59,425 nucleotides of DNA from Apostichopus parvimensis. Taxonomy: Eukaryota > Echinodermata > Holothuroidea > Aspidochirotida > Stichopodidae. Below, in pieces: positions 9,851 through 21,111 of this stretch. A program made the position numbers and the translations under genes. The stretch covers positions 45,227 to 104,651 of the forward strand of contig KN884772.1 of NCBI GenBank assembly GCA_000934455.1. The letters run 5' to 3'. Under the pieces are notes generated by a model that ran no database searches, was not told the origin of the DNA, and worked only from the letters and a program-made list of their open reading frames with translations. The first letter of the stretch is position 1; each line of letters begins with the position of its first letter.

Positions 9851-11758
9851 TTAAAGGCAATACGCGCACAGCCAATCCATGTCAGCTAGCTGGGCACTCG
9901 TTAGGCGCTGGACATTCATAATGTCCGTGCATTTTTTGTGGTAACATCGACTGCGCCCCTCACACCCGATCCATCTGTTGTCATCCCCTAGGTACCGTCG
10001 GCTGCACCTTGCACACCTATTCTCGTCTATTTCCTGCTCTTCCTCCTCCGACGTATCTTCAGCCACGGTTTCCTTCTTCTTCTTCGCTAATGCCGCTTTA
10101 TTCTCTCTTTCCAACTTCTTTGCCTCTCTCTCTATCCGATTCTTCTCCTTCCATTTTTCTTCTTCTTCTTTCTCTGTCTGTCGCTTCTCCATCATCGCTA
10201 TGTACACCATTCCCGAAAGGCCTTAGGTAGTTGTTCCGCTTTGCGTCTTTTCACGGTGGTAGTTACAGTAGCCTTTGGGAACGTCAGATGTTTGGCCATG
10301 TGTGGGCTTGCCGTAGAAGGACGTTGTGGAGTTGTTGATGTGCTAGGAGCTGATGACATTAAAAAAGGAGGTCACTGAGCGATGACAATGCGACTGGTTC
10401 CCTGCTCCTCTGTCACAGTCATCACCTTTATTGACTTCCAAGTGTTATAAAGCTCGTCAGTCTGTACATCATATCCCTCTTGGAATCTCTTCTTGAACAG
10501 CCATAACTTCTCATCACGAAAAGATTGCAATCAATGTGAGAGCTTTCTGCGCATTACTTGCTTACGGTGGTGACGGTGCCGGACCGGATTGCTGAGGAGC
10601 GGTGGCCGTACTGGTACTGGTGGACGGCTGTGCAAACACCTTGGCAACATCGAGCTTACTGCGGTCATATTCTTTCCTGAACGGAAAAATGCCGGCCGCC
10701 CTGAAACCATTTTGCGCGATGTCCTGTCTACTGCTATGCTCCCATGCCTGCTTGAATACCCCGGCGAAGTTCTGTTTTGCAACATTTTGTCCTGGGTTCT
10801 CCTGCTGCCATTCCCGTCTGACCGTCCTCCATTTTCTTTTCAGGCTACCAAAAAGGCTTAGATCACAGGGCTGGAGGACATGAGATGCGTGCGCTGGAAA
10901 GCAGTAGAGCACGATGCCGTTCTCGGAGCAGAATTTCGCTGTTTCGATGCTTATGTGGCTTCTGTGGCCGTCAATTAGAAGGAGCACTGGTATCTGAGCC
11001 TCAGACTTCTTAACAAAGGGCAGAAACTGGTTGGCTAGCCATTCAAAAAACACTTCCTGATCTATCCACCCATTCTGGCTCCTCCCGATACACCATTCGT
11101 CAGGGGCACCAGAAAGGGGGTTGAACTTAAAGCGCTGTCCGGGGAAGATCAGCATGGGTGGTACATATGCCCCCAACGCGCTCATACAGGCAAGGACTGT
11201 TATTTGCCTCTTGTCCGAGTTCGTCATTTGATAGACATTACGAGAACCCCTCTCTGCCATCACTTTGATCGTGTTTCCAGCAAGCGGTAACCCACTCTCG
11301 TCGCAGTTATATATTCTAAAACTGTCCAAAAGAATGTCCTCACATCCTTCTTCTTTCATGTATTCCTCTAGTCCCTGGAACCACCCGTCGATTTTTGCAG
11401 TTGTGAGGAGGGCTCTCTCTTTCCCCAACGGTTCCGCTACCCTTTCGGTTATTTCAGGGTGCCGCTTCCCAAACCTCTGCATCCAGTCCCTCCCAGGTTT
11501 GTCGTCAACGAAGGGGTTTGTTCGCCCATCCGCCCATACCCAATTTTCGCCATCCCCTTCAACCACTCTACCAGCACCAATACCTCCGCTTCATTAAGAA
11601 CAGTCCTCGCCCCAGGTGTTGCGCGGGTTGCTATCCTTCCCGAAGTCCTGTCGATAATGGTCGTCTTTGGTATTGAATATAACGTAGATGCCTTCCGGAT
11701 ACTTATATCTCCCTTTCTGATAGAATGGAGAGCTTTCTCCAACGTGCTCTGGGTGTAA
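9851..11758 (-). pseudogene. Tigger/pogo-like transposase with PHD-like zinc finger, decayed
   Basis: The protein starts at MFRGPYKRGYTQSTLEKAL (11758) with a pipsqueak-type helix-turn-helix (SIRKASTLYSIPKTTI). A deletion/frameshift near 11530 precedes a long ORF (11566-10562) holding a DDE_1 endonuclease core: NCDESGLPL (first Asp), LLIDGHRSH (second Asp), QPCDLSLFGSLKRKW (third Asp), as in the pogo DDD group. The ORF ends at a consensus donor (CACC|GTAAGC). Downstream pieces in different frames read LWLFKKRFQEGYDVQTDELY and a Ser/Thr-rich linker. The last ORF (10210-9851) has a basic/acidic coiled coil and a Cys/His finger RCARCSRRYLGDDNRWIGC... HKKC... CAYC resembling a PHD finger. DNA cut-and-paste is the family role. 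Several frame breaks make this copy inactive. Terminal repeats were not located. Confidence 0.8.
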
Positions 11759-12189
11759 CCCCTCTTATACGGACCACGAAACATTGCAGTATCTGTGCAA
11801 AAAAGAAAAGATAATACTAATAGGACATCTGAATTGGAACTATTTTTTAATTTCCCTCTAAAAAACTGCAATTTTTATGACCAGCACCTGTATATTTTGC
11901 ATGGTAACGGGGGGGGGGGGGAGGGATAACAAACTGGAGGGGGCTCATGTGAATCCACAAACTCATACGATCCCACCCCCAAGTAGTGCCAGTGTCACCG
12001 ATTTTTACATCAATTGCGGACATTGTGTTCAATTGGTGAAAAACAAAGGAGTGGCATCATTTTTACTGTGGGACAGAAATTCTCCCCATGACTACAATAA
12101 CATTCAATTATATCTTCATTAAAGTCTTCTTCACTCATTACATAAATAACATCACTATATCATTTAATAAGTTCATTATGAATAATAAC

Positions 12190-12660
12190 TACACGGTCGA
12201 AATTAGCATACACCTTTCTTGTTATTGATTTCGACCACCTTTACTCGAAGCGGTCGTAATACAACACACGTTAGGTCATAACAGTTGCTAACTTCGACCT
12301 CCCCATGATTAGAGGGCGGAGGTCATTTTTGGTCTACTCTGCTTCGAGTGCGGACGTAGCGAAGCATGCTGCACGAAGCTATCAAATTTTAACACTTTCT
12401 GACGGGGGGAAAGTGTTCTGCGAACTTACAGAAAGATTTTGACGGCTTACCGGTTTGGATAATTGTGAAAATACAACAAAAGGGAGTACGTACCTCGAGA
12501 AATCAGAAGCTGAATTTTTCAGTTGACGTTGTGACTACGCATGTCGATTGTGTGTAGTTCAATGTGAGAATGATAAATGTATCCTACTGACGGTGAAAAA
12601 TACTGGAATCAGTATTGCCTGGTCGAAATTGACAACAGGTCGAAAATACTCCCGCTTGCC
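12190..12660. other. AT-rich spacer with repeated GGTCGAA motifs
   Basis: GGTCGAA or TTCGACC recurs near 12196, 12231, 12294, 12623 and 12638. The C-terminal end of the transposase-like ORF stops exactly at the right edge of this block (12661), which suggests that 12190-12660 is a short inserted element that truncated the gene. I could not define terminal repeats or a target duplication. Confidence 0.3.
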
Positions 12661-13258
12661 CTAGTAGAGATATTCCTTACTACCTTCTTTCCAAGCAACC
12701 GACCCTGTTGCATCCCAATGGATAGGCACTGCTGCAGCTAGATCATGGAATAAACGCACACCAGCTTCCGTAAATGCAATAACATAGCTAGGTGAAACAG
12801 TGATTTGTCTAATGTAACCAGACAACGTCGTCTGCTGCTTCAGTTGTAAACTAGTGGTTATATCGCGGTCGCTCTGCAGACGTCTCCTGCCTTCGTACCC
12901 GTTCTGTCTTAAGACATTGCCATCTACCCCAACACCTGTAACGTTCCCACTATCAAACACATCTGGTTCCATTTGCCTTAGTTTCTCTGTGTGCTTTCTT
13001 GATGGGCAGTGCTCCTTCCACAGCTCGTCACGAAGTACCTCCCTGTCTTCGGCTCGGATTGGCCGTTGTGACGTTTCTGTCCTGTGTTTAATTCTGCCGG
13101 TGTAGTGCACGTGACACACAAGGTCACAATCAACATACAGTGTTGCCGATACTGAGCAGTCTGGTTTTCTGGAGCAATACGCCTCTGCTTTGAAAAGATG
13201 TTGAGGTTGTTTCCTGCTATTCTTCTTTGATACTCTGTGTCTCCTAAACATAAGGGTG
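12661..13258 (-). pseudogene. Transposase-like ORF (DATGS motif), C-terminally truncated
   Basis: The ORF reads FRRHRVSKKNSRKQPQHLF, a Cys-rich stretch (AEAYCSRKPDC...), a basic region, SGNVTGVGVDGNVLR, LSGYIRQITVSPSYVIAFTE and finally VPIHWDATGSVAWK. The DATGS Asp fits the first catalytic Asp of a MULE-like/RNase H-fold transposase found in many invertebrate genomes; this is family recall, not a search. Translation stops at EYLY just after this motif, where relatives continue for several hundred residues, so the second Asp and the Glu are missing. The frame runs through the LINE fragment at 13267-13338 in one alternative frame, so this may be the C-terminal half of one protein with the upstream PHD-USP ORFs rather than a separate gene. 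Confidence 0.55.
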
Positions 13259-13266
13259 CAAAACGG

Positions 13267-13338
13267 AAGGCGAATGTCAGACTACACCGCCTCCAGGACT
13301 GCCTGCCAACTGGCAAATTTCCCCTAAAAACAACATTG
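13267..13338 (-). mobile_element. LINE copy D: 72-bp internal fragment
   Basis: The minus strand matches the main LINE from the 'gtttttaggggaaatttgcc' segment to 'gtctgacattcgcctt'. Unlike the other copies it lacks the 3' hairpin and tail, so ordinary target-primed insertion does not explain it. It sits exactly between the USP-side ORF and the transposase-like ORF. Confidence 0.75.
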
Positions 13339-15099
13339 TAATGGAAATGTCGTTCCTCGCTGTTCTTTTCTAAGTTTAAGCCACTCGGTTTCGTTAACAC
13401 GTAACGTTGAATACCTCGCAATGTCTGCCTCGAAATATTTCGAATACGTTGATGAGGATGATAACTTGGACATGGTTGTCTGGGGTATTACAATGTCATC
13501 CGAGTTCTGGTCAGAATTTTGAATGCCCTTGTCAGCACCGGAAGCCTCTGTTGTATTCGATAAAGGATTTTCGTGTTTTAGGTCTAAATTTTCATCCACG
13601 TCAAAATGTTAGTATATATCGTCGCATGTTTTTCTTGTGGATTTCTCAGCATTCCTTGTTGCGTCGTCATGCTCTGTCGTAGGTGATGGTTTAAGAACTA
13701 TATCTTCATCGAAATCATTAGTTTCCCGATTCTTTGATTCTGGACTTGGTGGACATATCGGAACATTTGGTAACATGTGATAAAATAGAAGTACTCCATT
13801 CTTGGAAACATCTGATATCGCTGAAGACATGTTAGCCTTTTCGACATAGTGATCATCGAATCGAGTTACGCATGTTCCATTGAAACAATAGGCGATATAG
13901 TGTCCACTCGTACTGTCATTTCCTATGTGAACAACAGCAGATATCAACTCATAGTTGCATCCGGCACATGACTGGTCTGTTAGAGACGCCTTCAAGGTTG
14001 AAATTTCTAGATGATAGACGTGCGTGACTCTTATGGTTATCTCCTTTTGTTCGATTTACCAATACGACTAGACATGCAGGTAGTTTGTCAATTTCATAAC
14101 CGTATCCCTCGAATTTATTGCGTTGGCACTTGGGACAATAAATACCGCTTCGCTCTTCATCTACAGGGCATTGATGTTATCGATAACTGTAGACGACTGT
14201 GGAATAACAGTTAAAAATGAAGACGTTTGCTTGCGTTTCTCGTGGTGGCCACAATGAAGACATGGTGTAGTTTCTGTGGTAGCTAAACCTGTAACATCAT
14301 TTAATACCGGGTTGTTTGGGTATGCATTGACTGATTTGGCGTAAAAATCGCTAGCATCCTCTTGACGACAAATGTTATGAAATGGCTCACCTAGCTCTTG
14401 GGCGATAATTTTTAAGGCATGGAGAGCATCCGAATCTTTGATTGGCTCGAAAGTGTCTTCGTCAAGGTAATTACAAATTCTGCTTAACACTTTTATGACA
14501 TTTGGTCCTGTTGTCTTAACATGCCTTATTATTTCTCCAACGTGTGTGTTTTTCAAAGCTTGGACAGTCGCGGAAAACCAACAACAATTACCAGTATTAG
14601 GTATTCCACGCCGTGAAAAGGGTTGACACGTTCCACAAATATATGGTTGTTCTTTAATACGTTCAGTAGTTTCAGGAAATAAAGAATATCCAACGCATTT
14701 GAAATGAAACCAAAGTTCACATATGTCACATTGGACATAAGGATTACCGTCATTAACCTCTCGACAGATGCAGTACCTTTCAGGTGGGGTCGATGGATCA
14801 ACGGTTTCCGGTTCGTTGTTGATGTTTAGATGCTCGGTATGAATTACTTCCTCTTCAACTGGCTTTTGTGCTATATTTTCTCCATTCGATGTAATCTTAG
14901 TCTTCTTTCGTTTCTGGGTTCGCAATAATTTCTTTATGGCAGTGTGAGTTGCAAACTTTCGATATAAGCGAATGCTCAAGCTGAGAATAGTTTTCTTTTT
15001 ATGTTGGTTAGGACCCAGCAATAGGACAGATGCTTTGTACCAAAGACTTTGAGGACGACGGTGAGATTTTGTGACAAGCTTTCTTGATGGGTTGGACAC
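13324..15099 (-). pseudogene. PHD-finger plus ubiquitin-specific protease (USP) gene, frameshifted
   Basis: From MSNPSRKLVTK (15099) the order is as follows. A basic N-terminus comes first. A PHD finger covers about residues 105-155 (YCICREVNDG, CDICELWFHFKC, YICGTC; C4HC3 spacing). A USP catalytic domain follows, with Cys box IPNTGNCCWFSATVQAL, zinc-ribbon halves CLHCGHHEK and YCPKCQ, IDKLPACLVVLVNR, and His box SGHYIAYCFNGTCVTRFDDHYV. The Cys, His and Asp of a USP triad are therefore present. One-base frame changes near 14155 and 13970 split the ORFs. A Ser/Asp-rich tail (13599-13324) leads into the LINE fragment. The family role is removal of ubiquitin; PHD fingers usually read histone H3 tails. 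There are no introns in 1.8 kb. The position, upstream of a transposase-like ORF on the same strand, suggests a transposon-borne or fused gene. The frameshifts could be decay or assembly error. Confidence 0.75.
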
Positions 15100-16865
15100 A
15101 ATGATTGTAAAGACATTTAATATATGAACTAATTAGATTTGTACATACAAAATGTGAAATGATTCTATTATGAAAATGACGTGTACTCAACCTATACATA
15201 TCGTTCAGTCTCCTGAAAGGATGTCATGGCCAAAGGTTCACGTCCCAAGATGAGCAGTGCCCTAGTTTCCTTCCCAATTCACGTGAATCGTAAACTATGA
15301 CCCTCATATCAATTTCTTTTCTTCAAAATTGACAATTAAAAACACACGAAAATACCGGCAATGGGACTAAAGTACAACTCGTCGCTGCTGAACGTAGAGT
15401 CACGCAGCTCTGTGAGAGAATACCGGATGGACTGATCGATTGATCAAAGAGGGGGTGAATTACCGCATGCACAGTGCAACGTATAGTGAGTGCACCGAAG
15501 TTCGTGTGGTACATTAAACGCCGCCTTTACGTACATAATATGCACTGGGTATGTTCAAGATATCGAACATGTTAAAGTGAACGAACTTCGGTCGCCCCAT
15601 GCTACTATGACTATACTGCATTATTACTAAATAACATACGCATAATACCTAATAGTTGAGTGTAGCCTATTATTTTTCAACGAGCTCATCTTTATTTATA
15701 ACCAAAATATTTATACTATTTATTAGATGTATGTTCATGTAGCAGACATTCAGTTCTCAGTAGAATTTAAAATAGGCCTAACGTCTATCTTTTGCCAGCC
15801 TGCAGATAATTAAATGTTCATTTCGCGAAGGGTGATACTTGGCATCCACATACGCATATTTGTATAAGCAATGATTACTTAAAAGCGCAATTCAAGGTTC
15901 AACCTTACGCAAATCACCGAAAATGACGTTGCAAACAATATTTTGACGATGTTAAAAAATAATGTCCGTAGTAATTGTGTTCTTCATTAATCTGTCCTAT
16001 TAATAAAAATAGAGGTCTAATGTTGATTATATAGGCTATACTAGGCCTTTATGTAGGGCTTAGATATACAAGGTTTAGGCTACTGTAACAAAACTATGAT
16101 TAGGTGATCATGAATTGGTAATCATTGTTTATTTTAGTAGAAACTAACAGTTCGAATTAGGAATAATTTATGAATTGGTAATCATTGTTTATTTTAGTAG
16201 AAACTAACAGTTGGAATTAGGAATAATTTAAGCTAATTGGAGATAGCCTTAAGGAAGGTTGTACATAGCCCAAAAAAAATCGGAGCCAAAATCACAATTT
16301 AATGTCGCTCAATCTGGAGAATATTCCCTATTACCCCATATCAGGAACTGGATAATTAACACTTGAACAATATGTTTAAGAAAATGGAAAAATGCCCGGG
16401 ACCCATATCTGCAGTCCATGCATATTAGGTAGTGTCCAATCCTTACCTTCAAAATGAAGGTGCGTTAATGTGAATGTAAACATTTTATTCATTTGCAAAG
16501 ACCCGACTAGGTCATTTTATTTGTAAGAAAGCCTTTTTCAGTTACATGGAAGCATAACAGTTACACTATTCAGAAGTCAAACAATCTTAAAATCTGGTAA
16601 TTTGAACACTGTAAACAAAGATATATCTAAAATTCGCAAAAACAAGCGAAACAATGAAGTCGTGTCATCAAACCAGACAAATGGCTAGTGGAGGATACTT
16701 TCCATTCTACATAACAAGACACTGTGAATATGTAACTCCTAATCCTTTTATAAGATTTTGGACCCCCAAATTTTTTCTGCAAAACCCTACATTGCAAAAG
16801 TACTATATATGGTAAACTGTTGCAAATACAAAAATATGAAAAATCACTCATTTTAAAATTTAAAA
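15100..16865. other. Non-coding stretch upstream of the PHD-USP gene
   Basis: This is AT-rich with no supported exon. It should contain the gene's promoter, but I can point to no specific element. It includes the 60-bp tandem duplication at 16111-16230. Confidence 0.45.
16111..16230. repeat. 60-bp tandem duplication
   Basis: Two adjacent 60-bp units start at 16111 and 16171 (TGAATTGGTAATCATTG...) and differ by a single base. This indicates a very recent duplication. Confidence 0.95.
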
Positions 16866-16869
16866 TAGT

Positions 16870-17060
16870 CACTGAATGACCATGCATGACCAGCCACACA
16901 CTCAGTTTTTCGGAGCCGCTATCAGACTGCCGAGGTCTATCAGTCCAAATAAGAGAGCGCACTGCACTGATGACCCACAGTTGTGGTACTTATGAGGACC
17001 GAACTCTGGACCTAGAGACCAATGGCAATACTGTCACCACTTGACCATCATGCCTGATCG
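16870..17060 (-). repeat. tRNA-derived SINE
   Basis: On the minus strand, GCATGATGGTCAAGTGGTGAC gives an A-box-like promoter (about 17048-17036). CAGAGTTCGGTCCTC about 35 bases downstream gives a B-box-like element (about 17007-16993). This is the RNA polymerase III arrangement of a tRNA head. The body continues to about 16870. The discriminating tRNA stems are not intact, so I call a SINE rather than a tRNA gene. Confidence 0.6.
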
Positions 17061-17450
17061 ACTGGCTATATGTTAACTACTCGTCGGGAAATGGGACTGG
17101 GGTTTAGAGTTGAACAAGTTCTTTGTTACACAGGCTCTATTTTGAGTGACCTTTCTTAAATAGTTACTTCATTTGCACACTTCGCAATGGATTATCTTCT
17201 CCACAATACCAACAATATTTATGGACAAATGTTCCTTATCACGGTTTCCAGTAGAACAATATTATATATCTTATCATTGGCATATAAAACAACCGGAATA
17301 ACTCGCGTTTATTCCACATGAGCAAGCTGCTGGAGAATTTAGTCTGGTATAAGTCAATGCGAACAATTCCAACTCTTGTAAAAAAAAATCGATATACCGG
17401 AGTTTTCGGCAATATACCATGGTCTCAATTTTCGATACCCACATCACCGT

Positions 17451-17650
17451 AATTCGGAACGAAATACAGGATATTTGGAACTAAATTCAACATTTTTGGA
17501 ACTAAATTCAAGAACTTCGGAACTGAATTGAGGAATTTCGGAAAGAAATTCACTATTTTTGGAACTAAATACAGGATATCGGAAAAAAATTCAGGATTTT
17601 CTGAACTAAATTTAGGCTTTTCGGAACGAAATTAATGATTTTTGCAACTA
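17451..17650. repeat. Short tandem repeats of about 25 bp at the 3' edge of a transposase-like gene
   Basis: Eight or nine degenerate copies of TTCGGAACTAAATTCAGGA-type units lie directly beyond and partly overlapping the 3' end of the minus-strand gene. Their placement and length parallel the 21-22-bp subterminal repeats of the 29-38.8 kb transposon, although the motif differs. They may be one terminal region of the element carrying the gene. I did not find an inverted partner beyond 21111. Confidence 0.6.
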
Positions 17651-20600
17651 AATTTTCTTGCGTTCTCAGAGTGATTGAACTCATAACGAAACCTGCCCGG
17701 ATCAGGAGGCTCTCTGCCTATACGGCGCCATTTTGAATTCCCTTGCCCTGGATACTTTATTTCCAATCTAAGTTGTGTCGGATTCTTTTTGTCAAAAGAG
17801 AAAAAAAAAGAAGAGGACCCGTCGGGGACAGACATACAAGTTCGTTTGTTATGCCCCGTTTTCAGGCATTTTCCACAAGTAACTGAAAACTTGAGTTTTC
17901 GTTGACATGTTGTATCTAAATATTCAATGCGGTTCTGTTTCAACATAATTTGTTTCAAAGAATTTGATTTATGATTGGAAGATCGCAAATACCAAGACGT
18001 TCCCTGTTGGGAAAATGTATGAATATTTCCATGAAGCTTGATTGCCTCAGGAACATGGAATGCTAACACGTGCATGTAGGGTGTAACGTCTTTGGCTTGG
18101 TAAACTATTGAGTAGAAATCTACCCATACCTTGCAAGTTTATGAAGGATTTCAACATATTCATTATGCATGTGAACTTGGCCCATAATGATTTTATATCT
18201 GACAATTTAGGGTGTCCCACTAAGATTTTGTCCAAATCAATTTTGTTTTGGATCCTTTCATGTTCAGGTCCAGTGAAGTCTCTGCATTTGATTAAGCCTG
18301 AGCTTTTATCAACATAAAAATTCCACTTGATACCTAGGCTGTGGACAAAGTCTTCAAACAAAGCAATGTTCTTCGACTTACTTCGGTCAAAATTTCTGGA
18401 ATTTTTGGCAAGGTTGTCTCTTCGACGAAGTTCTGCTATGACTTGATTAGTTAACTGATCTGATATTCGCAAAAATAAATGAAGTTAACAATTGGAATTG
18501 ACTGGAAAATAGGTGGGTTAATACAACCAAACTTGTCCTTTTGTTTACAGAATTTGTTTATTTCAGATATTGTTCTTGCCCCCTCAATTGAATCTGACTG
18601 TGACCACTTTAAATCCATATTCCATCTTTCAGTTCATGGGCAAACACACAAAGAACATAAGTATTTGGCACTGCATGCCAAATACAAATTTAAGTCCAAG
18701 TATTATGTTCAGGAACTTCAAATCAGTTACCAGTACATACTCTAGTGTGTAGGTTTTACCTTTGACAGTTATTGTGGATAGTTGAGAACAATCTATTACA
18801 AGGCGATTTAAAACACTTAAGAGACTCATACTTTTCTTGAATTTCAAGTATATATAGGACATGATTACCAGAAAGGTTTCCATCAGCCAGTAGTAAAGAA
18901 CATGTCATGTTAACCACATGGTACCTCTTGCCAATTCATGTCCCATCACCAGATACCTTGACTTTGATGTGATTTGGAAGCAAGTTCTTCCCTAACAATT
19001 CTTCCTTAACCATCAACTGAGATATGAGCCAATTTGACTTTCCCTCATACACACCTTGTGAATTTGGGAGATAGTGAATATGGAAATTTTAATTCAATTC
19101 TACAGCACGTTTTTTAACTAGTTTGAGAGAAGGTAGGTCTGGGGAAAGGTGTGTAAACTCTTTGTATGCAAAAAATCTGATATGAGATGCCGATCTTTAC
19201 GGTACAACACTTCATCGATACTCACTTCCTGTTTGGCTCTTGGTTTTAAAAATTCCATTTGTACTGTGTTTCCATATTCATCCTTAGCAACAAGCGAAAC
19301 TGGCTCAACCCCAAGCAGCTTCATTTTATATTATAGGGCTTTATTTTATATGGGGTCGACCCTCCAGTTTGTTCGGTTGCGGTGTTGCACCGCATTATTT
19401 TTGTTTGCTCTATTGTGAAAAAACATGTTTGGCGGAATAGATGCAATGTGGTTTCTAGGGGGAAATTTGCCAGTTGGCAGGCAGTCCTGGAGGCGGCCTT
19501 TTTTGGACGCTGGTGTGCTGCGGAGGGGTTTTTCGTTTCGCTGCGTGCGGGTCGTCCTTTTGTAGTTTTTTGAAAGTTTCAGTGGGGGGTTGGGCGTTTT
19601 GTCTCTGCAGGTCGGCGGGCTTATGTTTTTTTTGGCTCGCTTGACCTGAGTTTCGTTTGTCAGTATTGGATGGTTCGGTAGTGCCGTTTGGCCGTGACGT
19701 TTTGTATCCCGCATGGCGGGTCACGTAAAAAGCACCCCAAGCAGCTTCATATAACAAACAGTGTCCTTCATGTTATCTGACAAGACCTTTATTTGATGTC
19801 TGATCCACGATTTGCTGTAGGAAGTTTTCTTCCTTTTCCTAGTTCCTCCTAAGTACTTCTTGCTAATGAGGCGGCTTGCAAAGATTTTCAGTGCTCGATG
19901 CTTCCTTTTGAATTCATGAATTTGGTGTGATTTTATCCTCACTTTTTCCTCCGCAATTTTTCGGCGCTTTCTCTGTTCCTCTAGTTCAAAATCATACTTC
20001 CGCTTCAAGTCACCAATGTGTAGCCTATAGACTTCACCTGTCCACTGTTCTAGCAACTTCTTCTTGGAATTTCCACCTTTATGCGATTTTTTCTTAAACT
20101 GCCGGTACATATGTACAATCTTGCTTTTCAACGGCTTCAATGAAGCATCCGTATCAACAAATTCTTCTGGAATTCTGTGAGCAGTCAGGATTTGCTTCAA
20201 CACCTCTTCAGTACCTCTTGTGTGATAGTACTTGAAGTTCCCCTCCTCAACTAGCTTATAAAGGTTATGAGTGTTGACATTATGAACACAACTATTTGCA
20301 TGAGAAGTGCCATTTTGAAACGGATACTGGTACTGAACGATTAATACTGTAGTTGCTCTGGAATTCTGTGACTGCTACATGATCATAACACAAATGCATA
20401 CCAGATAAGAGAGGTTCTACAACCAAGTCCACACACGATACTGTAGCAGATGGTGTTCTTGTCTATGTCCTTGCACTATTACAAACCGCACCACTGCTTG
20501 GAAACCACGGTGATATAGTTGTAAGTTTCCATTTAGCGAATACTGTTCTAGACACCGTTTTTCTTTCATGTGTAACTGAAACGTGTCAAGATCAATGGAA

Positions 20601-21111
20601 GAAAAATCACGAGCTTCATTCAAAATTCTAAACCACCATCCCTTGGAGAATGCAGATTTTGCAACTTGTTCATTTGCAAAATGGAAAATAGTTTTGCCTT
20701 TTGCTACTGAAGAAGAGAATATTCCGCTGCCACAAATGAATCAAATATCTGTTTTTGTATGGGGATAGTTAAAGTAACCTCACTGTCTTCTTTTAGACAT
20801 GAGCGAATTCTTTCTTTTATTGATGTCAACAAAGAAAATTTGAAAAACTCCTCACTGTTACCACTGACAGCTTCTTGTGGGGTCTCAACAATATCACGGA
20901 CCTTCCGCCATTCATCAAAAGCCTTGCTCCAGCCAGGGTAAGTAACTTTAACCTCCTCAGAGTCACCATCAAGTCTTGTCTGAAGTATTTCTACTTTGTA
21001 CAGTTTTTTGGTTGACCAGGTGTAGGTAGCTCTCTGTTTCCTCAAATCTGGAATGTCAGTACCATTTTCGAGCCGTAAATAAGGACGTTGGGATCTTTTG
21101 CGGAGATTCAT
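17632..21111 (-). pseudogene. Large transposase-like gene with chromo-barrel-like N-terminus
   Basis: The ORFs follow in order from MNLRKRSQRPY (21111). First comes a chromo-barrel/Tudor-like segment (KLYKVEILQTR, VKVTYPGWSKAFDEWRKV). After a frame change near 20730 there is SSSVAKGKTIFHFANEQVAK, and then a very basic coiled coil (20203-19860, EEQRKRRKIAEEKVR). A LINE interrupts the frame between MKLLG and VEPVSLVAKDEYGNTVQMEF. Next come KVKVSGDGTWIGKRYHVVN, TLEYVLVTDLKFLNIILGL, a CxxC-like SLCVCP, GCINPPIFQSIPI, ISDQLTNQVIAELRRRDNLA, MHVLAFHVPEAIKLHGN, LKQIMLKQNRIEYL and a zinc knuckle CGKCLKTGHNKRTC. I recall near-identical block order in uncharacterised Hydra, coral and sponge proteins. 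The conserved GDGT and D-K-F acids followed by Cys pairs suggest an RNase H-fold transposase, but that assignment is inference. The copy is dead through frameshifts and the insertion. Confidence 0.6.
19324..19733 (+). mobile_element. LINE copy E, 410 bp, with perfect 17-bp target duplication
   Basis: The main LINE's 3' end is inserted antisense into the transposase-like gene. Direct repeats ACCCCAAGCAGCTTCAT at 19307-19323 and 19734-19750 are identical and encode the duplicated MKLLG of the host ORF. It has a 5' truncation, an internal deletion (the segment around 19495 joins two parts that are separate in other copies), and the usual ...GTCACGTAAAAAGC end. Confidence 0.95.

Noticed and set aside
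9978-10230. Ser/Phe-rich plus-strand frames
   Set aside because: They are the complement of the Lys/Glu-rich coiled coil of the Tigger-like transposase.
16990-17060. Possible functional tRNA gene
   Set aside because: A and B boxes are recognisable, but stems do not pair convincingly and a SINE body follows, so I call a tRNA-derived SINE.
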